A stretch of 64,000 nucleotides of DNA from Tissierellia bacterium (GTDB taxonomy: Bacteria > Bacillota > Clostridia > Tissierellales > Tepidimicrobiaceae): assembly GCA_012735215.1 (NCBI GenBank), contig JAAYHX010000023.1:62001-126000 (forward strand). The letters run 5' to 3'. The notes under the pieces were generated by a model. It saw only the letters and a program-made list of their open reading frames with translations. It made no database searches and was not told the origin of the DNA. The position numbers were made by a program, and so were the translations under genes. Position 1 is the stretch's first letter, and every line of letters starts with the position of its first letter. Below, in pieces: positions 17,797-26,736 of this stretch.

Positions 17797-18507
17797 ATGA
17801 CTATTAAAACCCTAATTATAGATAAGGATAAGACCTTCGTTAAGGGCTTAAAGTACAGTCTAGAGGAAGATGACTATACAGTAGAAGTTGCCTTTAACAT
17901 TAGAAGGGCAATGGAAAAGATAAAAAACAATCACTACGATCTAATTATTCTGGATATAGTACTACCCGATGGAAATGGCTTATCCTTATGCAGAAAGATT
18001 AGACAAAAATCTCAAATTCCTATAGTCATCTTAACAGAAAAGGAAGATGAGATTAGTGAAATACTTGCCTTAGACTCTGGAGCTGATGACTATATAGTTA
18101 AGCCAACCAACATATCTGTATTTAAAGCAAGGTTGAAAGCAATCCTTAGAAGGGTAAATATTGATGATAGAAAAGCCAGCAAGCAGATCATAAGAATAGG
18201 TGATTTTGTCATAAATGCTTTAGGCAGAAGATTGACTGTTAATGGTAAATCTGTTACCCTAACAGCAAAGGAATTTGACCTGTTTTACTTATTAGTATCA
18301 CATCCAGGCCGAGTTTTCACAAGAGAAGAGTTATTAAAAAGCGTCTGGGGATTTGAATACTATGGAGATATAAGAACAGTGGATGTCCATATAAGAAGAT
18401 TAAGGGAAAAAATTGAAGAAGACTCTAGCAATGCAGAGTTTATCCATACAAAATGGGGAGTTGGCTATTACTTTAAGCAAAAGGAATCCAGCAAAACAGA
18501 AGATTAA
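17797..18507 (+). CDS. OmpR/PhoB-family response regulator without adjacent kinase
   Basis: 236 aa from ATG 17797 (TTTGGAGTG 6 bases before). Receiver domain: acidic D9 and D11, phosphorylation site D53 in LIILDIVLPDG, and the conserved lysine of IVKPTN near 103. C-terminal winged-helix DNA-binding domain from about 135, with VNGKSVTLTAKEFDLFYLL and GYYF at the end. No histidine kinase is nearby; the neighbours are selB and an LCP gene separated by a terminator. Its regulon cannot be inferred. Confidence 0.9.
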   Translation: MTIKTLIIDKDKTFVKGLKYSLEEDDYTVEVAFNIRRAMEKIKNNHYDLIILDIVLPDGNGLSLCRKIRQKSQIPIVILTEKEDEISEILALDSGADDYIVKPTNISVFKARLKAILRRVNIDDRKASKQIIRIGDFVINALGRRLTVNGKSVTLTAKEFDLFYLLVSHPGRVFTREELLKSVWGFEYYGDIRTVDVHIRRLREKIEEDSSNAEFIHTKWGVGYYFKQKESSKTED

Positions 18508-18520
18508 AAGTTAAACTTAT

Positions 18521-18545
18521 AACCCGCAATAATGGCGGGTTTTTG
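18521..18545 (+). terminator. Intrinsic terminator after the response regulator gene
   Basis: AACCCGC and GCGGGTT pair around a short AT-rich loop, followed by TTTT. Closes the selD-selA-selB-regulator unit. Confidence 0.85.
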
Positions 18546-18585
18546 CTAATCCTAGCGAAACATACAACTATCTATATTCTAATTG

Positions 18586-18655
18586 ATTGAATTCTTTGTA
18601 GAAATTTAGTATAATGTAACAGATATAGACATTTATTTCATATGAATTGAATTCT
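18586..18655 (+). promoter_or_regulatory. Promoter of the LCP gene, with a 10-base direct repeat
   Basis: TTGAAT (18587-18592), a 17-base spacer and TATAAT (18610-18615) make a good SigA promoter. ATTGAATTCT occurs at 18586-18595, over the -35 box, and again at 18646-18655, exactly 60 bases later. The repeat could be a regulator site but may be chance. Confidence 0.7.
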
Positions 18656-18686
18656 ATTCTAGGACAAGCCGAGGAGGTATATATAT

Positions 18687-19658
18687 ATGAGATCAAAAAA
18701 GAATGGACGCAAAATGAGCAAAAGCAATAAGAAGAAAGGTATTATAGCATTTATACTAGCGTCAATTGTTTTTAGTGTATTTTTCTATGGACTTTATTTA
18801 TTAGGGAAAATTAATTATATTCCTATAGATGAAGAAAACCTTGGGCTATCTGAAGAAGCACCAGAAGATAAAAAGGTTACAAATATTCTATTATTTGGAC
18901 TAGATAATAGAGTAGAAGGACAGCGTTCCAGATCAGATACTATAATGATAGCCACATTGGATTCCAGAGAGAATAAAATTAAGCTTACCTCTCTAATGAG
19001 AGATACATATGTATCCATACCAGGAAGAGAGGACAATAGAATAAATGCTGCCTATGCCTTTGGAGGGCCAGAGTTAGCTATCCGTACTGTAAATGAAAAT
19101 TACAATATGAATATAGAAAAATATGTAACAGTAGACTTTTTCAGCTTAGAAAAGGTCATTGATTTGCTAGGGGGAGTAGAAATAGAAGTAAAGGATTATG
19201 AGGTAAGCTCTTTAAATAGTGGAATTAAATACTTGAACAATCTCTATAAGGATGACACAGATTCCCCGATTATTGATTCACCAGGTAAATATACCTTAGA
19301 TGGTAGACAAGCCGTAGCCTATGCCCGTATACGTAAAGCTGGCAATGGAGACTTTGAACGTACAGATAGACAAAGAACTGTGCTAAAAGCCTTGATAGAA
19401 AAGGGTGCAAGCATAAATCCATTGGAAGCACATTCTCTATTATCTACAATACTTCCTGAAGTAGAGACAAACTTAAGCAAGGGTGAAATTTTAAAATTAG
19501 GTTTAGCAGGACTAAAAAGTGCAAAGAATCCAGTAGAGGACCTCAGATTGCCCTATGAAGGTACCTATCAACACCAAAAGATTCGCGGTATGGCAGTATT
19601 GGTACCTAACATGGAGAAGAACAGACAAATATTGCATGATTTTATATTTGGTAGTTAA
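18687..19658 (+). CDS. LytR-CpsA-Psr (LCP) family cell-wall glycopolymer ligase
   Basis: 323 aa. GAGGAGG stands 9 bases before ATG 18687; an internal ATG at 18714 is possible. One membrane segment at about residues 17-40, then the extracellular LCP domain with DNRVEGQRSRSDTIMI and LMRDTYVSIP, and the later RIRKAGNGDFERTDRQR arginine block. LCP enzymes transfer undecaprenyl-linked glycopolymers to peptidoglycan. Standing next to the polysaccharide cluster, it probably attaches that polymer to the wall. Confidence 0.93.
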   Translation: MRSKKNGRKMSKSNKKKGIIAFILASIVFSVFFYGLYLLGKINYIPIDEENLGLSEEAPEDKKVTNILLFGLDNRVEGQRSRSDTIMIATLDSRENKIKLTSLMRDTYVSIPGREDNRINAAYAFGGPELAIRTVNENYNMNIEKYVTVDFFSLEKVIDLLGGVEIEVKDYEVSSLNSGIKYLNNLYKDDTDSPIIDSPGKYTLDGRQAVAYARIRKAGNGDFERTDRQRTVLKALIEKGASINPLEAHSLLSTILPEVETNLSKGEILKLGLAGLKSAKNPVEDLRLPYEGTYQHQKIRGMAVLVPNMEKNRQILHDFIFGS

Positions 19659-19676
19659 GAGGTGGCATCCACCTCT
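19658..19676. terminator. Hairpin between the LCP gene and the convergent small gene
   Basis: AGAGGTGG and CCACCTCT form a perfect stem around CAT directly after the LCP stop. The T tract after it is poor on the plus strand. Confidence 0.5.
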
Positions 19677-19690
19677 AACTGCCCATATTT

Positions 19691-19858
19691 TTAATTTAAA
19701 ATAATAAGTATTATTGCAATCAACAAGGGTATCAAAATTATACTAAAGCCTACAAGCAAGCTTTGCTTTTCTTTAACAGTAATCAAATCATCAGAATTAT
19801 AATAGCCGTTTACCTTTTTTCTTTTTATTAGTTTATTTAGTGCATTGAAAAATGACAA
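19691..19858 (-). CDS. 55-aa predicted small membrane protein
   Basis: Reads MSFFNALNKLIKRKKVNGYY at the start, then NSDDLITVKEKQ, and ends in a long hydrophobic segment (LLVGFSIILIPLLIAIILIIL). Start TTG at 19858; AAAGGGGGT lies 7 bases upstream of it, a near-ideal ribosome binding site. A basic N-terminus followed by one membrane span fits a small type of membrane protein with the N-terminus inside. It is transcribed away from the Wzz-like gene and converges on the LCP gene. I recognise no family. The good ribosome binding site and the clear hydrophobic pattern argue that it is real. Confidence 0.6.
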   Translation of the reverse strand: MSFFNALNKLIKRKKVNGYYNSDDLITVKEKQSLLVGFSIILIPLLIAIILIILN

Positions 19859-19892
19859 TTTATGTACCCCCTTTGCTGTATATGTTACACTA

Positions 19893-19921
19893 TTGATAAT
19901 ATAATAAAAAATTTGTATAAT
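19893..19921 (+). promoter_or_regulatory. Promoter of the polysaccharide operon
   Basis: TTGATA (19893-19898), 17 bases, TATAAT (19916-19921), 42 bases before the start of the Wzz-like gene. It begins only 34 bases beyond the start of the divergent 55-aa gene, so the two may share regulation. Confidence 0.7.
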
Positions 19922-19963
19922 TGGAATAGTAGTTTATTCACAATTTGAAAGCGAGGAGTTCAT

Positions 19964-20646
19964 ATGGAAGAGATTAGTTTAAAGGAGCTTTTATTAATCC
20001 TTAGAAAGAGGATCTGCTTGATTGCCATACTTACCATACTTTCTGTAGTTACCAGCGGTATAGTCAGCTTTTTTATATTAGACAAAGAAACCAAACTTTT
20101 ACCACACTGATGGTAGGAAAACCAAGGGATTATAGAAGTTATAACAATCAATTGGATTACAATGATATACTATTAAACCAAAAGCTAGTATCTACTTATG
20201 GACAGCTAGTAAAAACTCGTGCTGTAGCGGATGAAGTTATTAGAAATTTAAATCTAGATATATCCTATGAAGCCTTTAGGGAAAAGGTAAATGTAAATTT
20301 AGTACAGGATACAGAAATTATAAGATTAGAAGTTGTAGACACTAACCCAGCATTGGCTGCTGAGATTGCCAATGAAACAGCACAAGTTTTTATGGAAAGT
20401 GTAAAAGATATAATGAAAGTGGAGAACATACAGGTAATTGATGAAGCTAGAGTGCCAGACAAGCCTATAAAACCTAGACCTATGTTAAATATGGCTATAG
20501 CTGGAGTTCTAGGCCTTATGATTGGTGTGTTCATAACATTTTTATTGGAGTTTTTAGATAATACCATCAAAACTCCAGATGATGTGGAAAGGCATCTGGA
20601 ATTACCTGTGATAGGTACTATACCAATGGTGGAAGAAAATAAATAA
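19964..20646 (+). pseudogene. Wzz/CapA-type chain-length regulator, frameshifted
   Basis: ATG 19964 follows AAAGCGAGGAG and encodes MEEISLKELLLILRKRICL with the first membrane segment, then runs to TGA 20108-20110. The rest of the same protein continues in another frame from about 20089 (QTFTTLMVGKPRDY onward) to 20646. It contains the second membrane segment (MLNMAIAGVLGLMIGVFITFLL) preceded by the proline-rich PDKPIKPRPML motif of Wzz proteins. Restoring one base in GAAACC near 20087-20092, to give GAA-TAC-CAA, would rejoin the frames. I see no slippery heptamer. The product would be the membrane modulator and activator of the tyrosine kinase encoded next. A real mutation and a sequencing or assembly error are both possible. 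Confidence 0.8.
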
Positions 20647-20662
20647 TATTTGAGGTGGAAAT

Positions 20663-21409
20663 ATGTCACGAACAAGATTACATACTTTAGAAAATCCTAA
20701 ATCTCCAGTTTCAGAAGCTTTCAGAACCTTAAGGACAAACATACAGTTTTCCGGCATAGACAAGCCTATAAATAGCCTAGTAATTACTTCTACAGGACCA
20801 GGGGAAGGGAAAAGCACCGTATCCATAAACATAGCAGTTGCCATGGCACAAGCGGAAAAAAATGTCCTTTTGATAGATTGTGATTTAAGGAAGCCTTCTT
20901 TACATAGAACATTTACCTTTAATCATCTTAATGGATTAACCAACATCTTAGTAGAAGATATGGAATATACAGATGTTTTATATGAAGCTGAAGAAATTAA
21001 GGGACTGCATGTTATAGGTTCAGGACCAATTCCTCCAAATCCAGCCGAGCTTTTGGGTTCAAATAAGATGAAGAATTTTGTAGAGAAAATGAAAAACATA
21101 TATGATATGGTTATACTAGATGCACCTCCTATAGGCTTGGTAACGGATAGCGCTGTACTATCTACAATTGTAGATGGAACCATATTAGTCTGTGCTGTTG
21201 GAGAGGCAGATATTAATGCTACCAAAAGGGCTAAGGAGCTGTTGGATAAGGTAAAAGCAAATATATTAGGTGTTGTGCTAAGCAAAGTACCTATTAATCA
21301 AGGAGGATATTATAGGTATCATTACAGCCAATATTATGATTCTTCTTACTATGAATACGAAAGGACTAGAAAGGATAATAGAAGGAAAAAGAGAGGGAAA
21401 GCTAAATGA
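20663..21409 (+). CDS. BY-kinase (CpsD/CapB-type tyrosine autokinase)
   Basis: 248 aa. Walker A is STGPGEGKSTVS, Walker A' is VLLIDCDLRKPS, and Walker B is MVILDAPP, the signature of bacterial tyrosine kinases that control capsule polymerisation. The C-terminal tail has nine tyrosines in about 20 residues, the autophosphorylation cluster. Such kinases work with a membrane Wzz/CapA partner (the frameshifted gene upstream) and are reversed by the PHP phosphatase whose ATG overlaps this gene's stop. Confidence 0.95.
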   Translation: MSRTRLHTLENPKSPVSEAFRTLRTNIQFSGIDKPINSLVITSTGPGEGKSTVSINIAVAMAQAEKNVLLIDCDLRKPSLHRTFTFNHLNGLTNILVEDMEYTDVLYEAEEIKGLHVIGSGPIPPNPAELLGSNKMKNFVEKMKNIYDMVILDAPPIGLVTDSAVLSTIVDGTILVCAVGEADINATKRAKELLDKVKANILGVVLSKVPINQGGYYRYHYSQYYDSSYYEYERTRKDNRRKKRGKAK

Positions 21410-22206
21410 TAGATATTCATAGCCATATACTGCCTAAGGTAGATGATGGGGCAGGGGATATGGAAGAAGCCATAACTATGGCTAGAATATACATAGACAA
21501 TGGAATAAAAAAAGTGATAGCTACTCCCCATTATATAGATGGATATGCAAACAGTTTAAAAGAAGAAAATATTTTAGTGCTAGAAAAACTAAAGGAAGCC
21601 CTTAATAAGGAAGGTCTAGAATTAGAAGTATATTTAGGAAATGAAATATACATAACCATGGATATAATTGACCTTTTAGAAGAAGGAAAGGTATCTACCT
21701 TAAATAACTCTGGGTATGTCCTAATAGAATTTCCTATGCTGGACATACCTATGTATTCTGAAAGCATAATATATGAATTGCTTTTAAAAGGTTATGTACC
21801 TATAATAGCCCATCCAGAGAGAAATAGGAATATAATAGAGGACCCTAATATACTCTATGGCTTTATAGAAAAAGGGGCTTTAGCTCAGCTGAATCTACCC
21901 AGCTTAGAAGGCGTATATGGAGAAAAAATAAAAACCACAGCTGAAATACTCCTTAAGCACAATATGATACATTTTGTTGGCACTGATGCCCACTCTAAAA
22001 ACAGAAGGGCTCCTAATGTGAAAAATAGCCTTGACCTATTATTGGAGTTGGTAGGGGAAACAGCTTTTATAGAAATTACATATTTGAATCCTTTAAAAGT
22101 AATATCTGATGAATTAATAAGCCCTAACGCTCCAGTAAGGTATAAGAAGAAGAGTGGATTTTTACATTTTATAAAAAATAAGGTTAAATTTCACAAAAAT
22201 GTATAG
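21406..22206 (+). CDS. PHP-domain tyrosine-protein phosphatase (CpsB/CapC/YwqE type)
   Basis: 266 aa. Metal-binding motifs MIDIHSHILPKVDDGA at the N-terminus, HPERN at about 139 and GTDAHSKNRR at about 192 belong to the PHP fold with a trinuclear metal site. It dephosphorylates the BY-kinase. The ATG overlaps the kinase stop (ATGA), which couples translation. Confidence 0.94.
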   Translation: MIDIHSHILPKVDDGAGDMEEAITMARIYIDNGIKKVIATPHYIDGYANSLKEENILVLEKLKEALNKEGLELEVYLGNEIYITMDIIDLLEEGKVSTLNNSGYVLIEFPMLDIPMYSESIIYELLLKGYVPIIAHPERNRNIIEDPNILYGFIEKGALAQLNLPSLEGVYGEKIKTTAEILLKHNMIHFVGTDAHSKNRRAPNVKNSLDLLLELVGETAFIEITYLNPLKVISDELISPNAPVRYKKKSGFLHFIKNKVKFHKNV

Positions 22207-22361
22207 TATAAGTTTTAATAAAATCTGTCAAAGAGTGACAAAGAATCATGAAACAGATTGATTTATATAAAAAACTATGTTACACTAAAAAACAGGTTAG
22301 TGATGAACTATATGGGTCTAGTCATGAGGAGTATAATATTTTTATAATGGGGAGGAGCCAT

Positions 22362-23027
22362 ATGGATAAATTGCAAGAAACAACCTATAATGATGGTTAT
22401 ATGAAAATATGTGAAAATCTTAAAAAGACAAACCAAGACATCAAAGTGAGTTTTTATGATAGATTTAAAAGAGTTATGGATATACTTTTAGCTTCAATTG
22501 GTTTGATAATTGGTATCCCACTAATGATAATATTTGGCATTGCTATAGTCATTGAAACTCCTGGAGGAGTAATTTATAGCCAGGATAGAGTAGGGAAGGA
22601 TGGGAAAATATTTAAAATCTATAAGCTTCGTTCAATGGTATCTAATGCAGAAGAAAATTGTGCCCAATGGGCTGAAAAAGATGATCCTAGAGTTACTAAA
22701 GTTGGAAGCTTCATTAGAAAGACAAGAATAGACGAAATACCACAGCTTTTTAATGTACTTAAAGGAGATATGAGTATCATAGGTCCTAGGCCAGAAAGGC
22801 CTATATTTACTGAAAAATTCAACCAGGAAATACCAGGCTTTATAAATAGACTGCAAGTAAAGCCAGGATTAACTGGCTGGGCTCAGGTTAATGGAGGATA
22901 CGATATAACTCCAAAAGAAAAATGGGAACTGGATATGTACTATATTAAAAACAGAAGCATCAAACTAGATTTCTTGATTATTTTAAAAACTATTAAAGTT
23001 GTCTTAACAGGAGAAGGTGCAAGGTAA
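22362..23027 (+). CDS. Undecaprenyl-phosphate sugar phosphotransferase (initiating enzyme)
   Basis: 221 aa if ATG 22362 is used, which has GGAGGAG 5 bases before it; an in-frame ATG at 22248 adds 38 residues that do not look like the family. One membrane segment (DILLASIGLIIGIPLMIIFGI) and the bacterial sugar transferase core: KIYKLRSM, RKTRIDEIPQLFNVLKGDMSIIGPRP, GLTGWAQVNG. It loads the first sugar-1-phosphate onto undecaprenyl phosphate. The substrate sugar cannot be read from sequence. The 155 bases before it probably carry a promoter or leader. Confidence 0.93.
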   Translation: MDKLQETTYNDGYMKICENLKKTNQDIKVSFYDRFKRVMDILLASIGLIIGIPLMIIFGIAIVIETPGGVIYSQDRVGKDGKIFKIYKLRSMVSNAEENCAQWAEKDDPRVTKVGSFIRKTRIDEIPQLFNVLKGDMSIIGPRPERPIFTEKFNQEIPGFINRLQVKPGLTGWAQVNGGYDITPKEKWELDMYYIKNRSIKLDFLIILKTIKVVLTGEGAR

Positions 23028-23042
23028 AAGGAGATGACAAGA

Positions 23043-24014
23043 TTGAATATTATAGTCACTGGAGGAGCTGGTTTTATAGGCTCCAATTTAGTTGATAGAT
23101 TAATAGAAGAAGGACACAAAGTTATAGTAATAGACAATTTGATAACAGGAAAAAAAGAAAATGTAAATAGAGAAGCAAAATTCTATAAAATGGATATTTG
23201 CGATGAAAAAATAAGGGATATATTTAAGAATGAAAAGATAAATGTTGTTTACCATAATGCAGCGCAAATTGATGTTCAAAAGTCAATCAACAATCCAGTT
23301 TTTGATGGAGATGTAAACATACTTGGAACAATAAACATATTAGAAGCTTGTAAAGATGCAAATGTGAAAAAAATCATATATTCATCTACAGCAGCAGTTT
23401 ATGGAGAGCCTGAATATTTAGGGATAGATGAAAACCATCCTATTAATCCTATTTCTTTCTATGGAATCTCCAAATATACTCCGGAGCAATATATAAAAAC
23501 ATATAGTAAACTCTATGGTATCGATTACACTATTTTCCGATATGCTAATGCCTATGGAATACGTCAGGACCCTAAAGGTGAAGGTGGTGTGGTTGCAATA
23601 TTTTTGGACAAACTTTTTAAAGGGGAATCACCTATAATATTTGGAGATGGAACTGCAACAAGGGATTTTATATACATTGATGACATTGTGGAAGCGAATA
23701 TAAAGGCTTTAGATAAAGGAAGCAAAGAAATATTTAATATAGGAACTGGAAAAGCTACTTCTATAAAGGTGCTTTTTTATATTATGAAAAAAATAATGGA
23801 TATAGACATAGAAGTTGAATATGGGAAAGAAAGAGACGGAGATATTAAACATTCTTTTTTCAAAATTGTCAAGGCAAAAGAAAAATTAGGATGGAGTCCA
23901 AAATATAATTTAGAAGAAGGATTATCAAAAACTATTAAATATTACGAGAAATTACTAACAAAAGAATCTAAGAATGAAGTAGCTGCTTCTAGAATTATAG
24001 ATAGGGAACCATAA
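23043..24014 (+). CDS. NAD-dependent sugar-nucleotide epimerase/dehydratase (GalE-like SDR)
   Basis: 323 aa from TTG 23043. The upstream ATG 23034 abuts AAAAGGAG with no spacing, whereas TTG 23043 lies 9 bases after it, so the TTG is preferred. Rossmann motif TGGAGFIGSN and catalytic Y-x3-K (YGISK), with the preceding SSTAAVYG. Extended SDR fold, UDP-sugar 4-epimerase type by similarity; dehydratase activity is less likely. It provides an activated sugar for the polymer made by the cluster. Confidence 0.9.
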   Translation: MNIIVTGGAGFIGSNLVDRLIEEGHKVIVIDNLITGKKENVNREAKFYKMDICDEKIRDIFKNEKINVVYHNAAQIDVQKSINNPVFDGDVNILGTINILEACKDANVKKIIYSSTAAVYGEPEYLGIDENHPINPISFYGISKYTPEQYIKTYSKLYGIDYTIFRYANAYGIRQDPKGEGGVVAIFLDKLFKGESPIIFGDGTATRDFIYIDDIVEANIKALDKGSKEIFNIGTGKATSIKVLFYIMKKIMDIDIEVEYGKERDGDIKHSFFKIVKAKEKLGWSPKYNLEEGLSKTIKYYEKLLTKESKNEVAASRIIDREP

Positions 24015-24117
24015 TAGTAATGGTCTAATAATTTTTGAATAATTGGTAACCAACATATGTAGTACTGATAAAGTGAGCAAGTCATATTATTTGATGCTAA
24101 TATATGGAGTTGATGAC

Positions 24118-25374
24118 ATGAAAAAAAACATTTGGATATTTCATCATTACGCTACACCACCAACAATGAGTGGATTAACTCGCCCTTATGAGTTCAGCAA
24201 ACAGTTGAAAGATAAAGGCTATAATTGCACAGTATTTTCATCAGCATATTTGCATTACACAGGAGAAAACTTAATTTCAAATGGAAGAAAATACATAGTA
24301 CATAAGGATAGTGAAGTGCCTTTTGTATTCGTGCGCACATCAGAATATAAGGGTAATGGATTATCTCGGGTACTAAATATGTTTTCTTTTGCATATAATT
24401 TATTTTCCGTAACCAAAGAAATTATAAAAAAACAAGGGAAACCTGATGTAATTTATGCTTCATCCCCCCATCCTTTAACCATGGTTGCGGGGATCTTAAT
24501 ATCAAAAAAACTTGGGATACCTTGTGTGTGTGAAATAAGGGATTTGTGGCCAGAAGCCATATTTGCTGTAGGGAAGGCACAAGAAAACAGTATCTTAGGA
24601 AGATTGTTAATAAAGGGAGAACACTGGATTTATAAAAATGCTGATGCTCTTGTATTTCTAAAAGAAGGCGATACTGATTATTTAAGAGAAAGAAAATGGA
24701 CTTTAGAACAAGGCGGAGATATAGATTTAAATAAATGTTATTATATAAATAATGGTGTAGATATCGAGGCTTTTAATAAGCAAGTAAATGAAATCAAAAT
24801 AGAAGATGAAGATTTGAATGATAATAGCTTTAGAGTAGTATATGCAGGTTCCATAAGGGCTGTTAATAATGTAGGAAAGATATTAGATGCAGCTAAACTG
24901 TTAAAGGAAAATGAAGATATTAAATTTTTAATTTATGGCACTGGCAATGAATTAGACTTATTAAAAACAAGGGTAAAAGATGAAAACCTTACAAATGTAA
25001 AGCTTAAAGGATATGTTAATAAGAAATATATACCTTATATATTAAGTAAGTCATCAGTAAATATATTGAATTACTCTCCTTCTCAATACAATTGGACAAG
25101 AGGCAATAGTTCTAATAAGCTTTTTGAATATATGGCTTCAGGTAAGCCTATTATTTCAACAGTAAAAATGGGTTATTGTATTTTAGAAAAGTATCAATGT
25201 GGTTTTTCACTGAAAAATTCAACGCCAGAAGAATTAGCTAAAGCTATATTAAAAATATATAACATGCCTAAAGAACAATATAATGAATTATGTTATAATG
25301 CTGCAAAAGGTGCTAAATATTTTGATTACAAGATTTTAACAGAAAAATTGATAAAAGTAATAGAAAATGTGTAA
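24118..25374 (+). CDS. GT4-family glycosyltransferase (WbuB-like)
   Basis: 418 aa from ATG 24118 (TGGAG 9 bases upstream); frame extends further 5' but without a site. N-terminal HHYATPPTMSGLTRPYEFSKQL and CEIRDLWPEA are typical of WbuB/FnlB-like enzymes. The C-terminal half has the GT-B donor domain (VVYAGSIRAVNN, then SSNKLFEYMASGKPIIS with the E-x7-E-like stretch). Codon use becomes more AT-rich from about here onward. Confidence 0.9.
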   Translation: MKKNIWIFHHYATPPTMSGLTRPYEFSKQLKDKGYNCTVFSSAYLHYTGENLISNGRKYIVHKDSEVPFVFVRTSEYKGNGLSRVLNMFSFAYNLFSVTKEIIKKQGKPDVIYASSPHPLTMVAGILISKKLGIPCVCEIRDLWPEAIFAVGKAQENSILGRLLIKGEHWIYKNADALVFLKEGDTDYLRERKWTLEQGGDIDLNKCYYINNGVDIEAFNKQVNEIKIEDEDLNDNSFRVVYAGSIRAVNNVGKILDAAKLLKENEDIKFLIYGTGNELDLLKTRVKDENLTNVKLKGYVNKKYIPYILSKSSVNILNYSPSQYNWTRGNSSNKLFEYMASGKPIISTVKMGYCILEKYQCGFSLKNSTPEELAKAILKIYNMPKEQYNELCYNAAKGAKYFDYKILTEKLIKVIENV

Positions 25375-25418
25375 ACTGGATGTAGTCCAAAATACAGTTT
25401 GTAAGGATGGTGTATATT

Positions 25419-26696
25419 ATGAATAACAAAGAAATATGTGTCGTAGGATTGGGATATATAGGTTTACCAACATCTGCTATGTTTGCAACCCACGGTTGTA
25501 AGGTCCATGGGGTAGATGTAAACGAGGAAGTAGTAAATGCTTTAAATAAAGGAAAAATTGTAATAGAAGAACCCTACTTAGATATAATGGTACAAGCTGC
25601 TGTAAGATCTGGTCACTTAAAAGCAGATACAAAACCACAAGAAGCAGATGTTTTTATTATTGCAGTACCAACCCCACTTACAAAGGATAAAAAGGCTGAT
25701 ATGAGCTGCGTTATTTCAGCAGCAGAAACTATTGTGCCATATTTAAGAAAGGATAATCTAGTTATATTAGAATCTACTTCACCAGTGGGTACAGTAGAAA
25801 ATTTATTAGTACCAATACTTGAAAAATCTGGACTTAAAGTTGGAGAAGAACTATATGTAGGACATGCTCCTGAAAGGGTTCTGCCTGGTAAAATACTATG
25901 GGAGTTAGTCCATAATAATAGAATTGTGGGTGGAGTTAATAAAAAGTCTGCTGAAAAGATAAGAGATTTATATAGGATTTTTGTAAATGGAGAGATATAT
26001 CTTACTGATGCTACAACAGCAGAAATGTGTAAATTAATGGAAAATACCTATAGGGATGTAAATATCGCTTTGGCAAATGAATTAGCCAAAATATGTGAAG
26101 AAAATGGGATAAATGCATGGGAAGTAATAGAGCTATGTAATAAGCATCCAAGAGTAAATTTACATCAACCTGGACCAGGTGTAGGAGGACACTGTTTAGC
26201 AGTAGATCCATGGTTTATAATAGAAAAAAGCCCTGAATTAGCTAAAATTATAACTTTATCAAGAGAAACCAATGATAGTATGCCAGAACATGTATTAAAT
26301 AGAATAGATGATATTTTAGAGGATATTGAGGGTGTTAAAAAAGTTACTATTTTAGGTATAACGTATAAACCTAATGTTGATGATACAAGAGAAAGTCCAA
26401 TACTTAAACTTATTGATTTATTAGAAGCAAGGGGTGATTATGATATTAGTGTATATGATCCCCATGTAAAAACATACAAATATCAAGCTAAGGATTTAAT
26501 TGATGCTTCTAAAAATAGCGATTTGATAGTTTTAGGAGTAAATCACGATATTTTTAGAGATTTGCCTTTAGGAGATATGGGATTAGTTATGAGAAATAAG
26601 AATTTGTTTGATACTAGAAACTTTTTGGATAGGCATGATGTTGAAGAAAAAGGGTTTAACTATTGGCTACTAGGAGAAGAAAAGAAAAGTAGCTAA
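25419..26696 (+). CDS. wecC: UDP-N-acetyl-D-mannosamine dehydrogenase (WecC family)
   Basis: 425 aa. ATG 25419 has AAGGATGG about 9 bases upstream; ATG 25407 lies inside that site. NAD motif GLGYIGLPTS, ESTSPVGT, and the catalytic cysteine in GPGVGGHCLAVDPWF are those of the UDP-glucose/UDP-ManNAc dehydrogenase family, closer to WecC. It oxidises UDP-ManNAc to UDP-ManNAcA, so the polymer probably contains an aminouronic acid. No WecB 2-epimerase is in the window and must come from elsewhere if this assignment holds. Confidence 0.9.
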   Translation: MNNKEICVVGLGYIGLPTSAMFATHGCKVHGVDVNEEVVNALNKGKIVIEEPYLDIMVQAAVRSGHLKADTKPQEADVFIIAVPTPLTKDKKADMSCVISAAETIVPYLRKDNLVILESTSPVGTVENLLVPILEKSGLKVGEELYVGHAPERVLPGKILWELVHNNRIVGGVNKKSAEKIRDLYRIFVNGEIYLTDATTAEMCKLMENTYRDVNIALANELAKICEENGINAWEVIELCNKHPRVNLHQPGPGVGGHCLAVDPWFIIEKSPELAKIITLSRETNDSMPEHVLNRIDDILEDIEGVKKVTILGITYKPNVDDTRESPILKLIDLLEARGDYDISVYDPHVKTYKYQAKDLIDASKNSDLIVLGVNHDIFRDLPLGDMGLVMRNKNLFDTRNFLDRHDVEEKGFNYWLLGEEKKSS

Positions 26697-26736
26697 GCAT
26701 AAGATATTAATATTGCTTGTGAAAGGAAGTTTACAA

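Noticed and set aside
20081-20110. Programmed -1 frameshift in the Wzz-like gene
   Set aside because: No X-XXY-YYZ slippery heptamer is in the right frame around the junction, and Wzz proteins are not known to use one.
20108-20110. Second selenocysteine codon (TGA) in the Wzz-like gene
   Set aside because: The downstream part of the protein is in another frame, so readthrough would not restore it, and TAG follows shortly after.
22248-22361. N-terminal extension of the sugar transferase
   Set aside because: The extra 38 residues do not look like the family and a far better ribosome binding site stands before ATG 22362.
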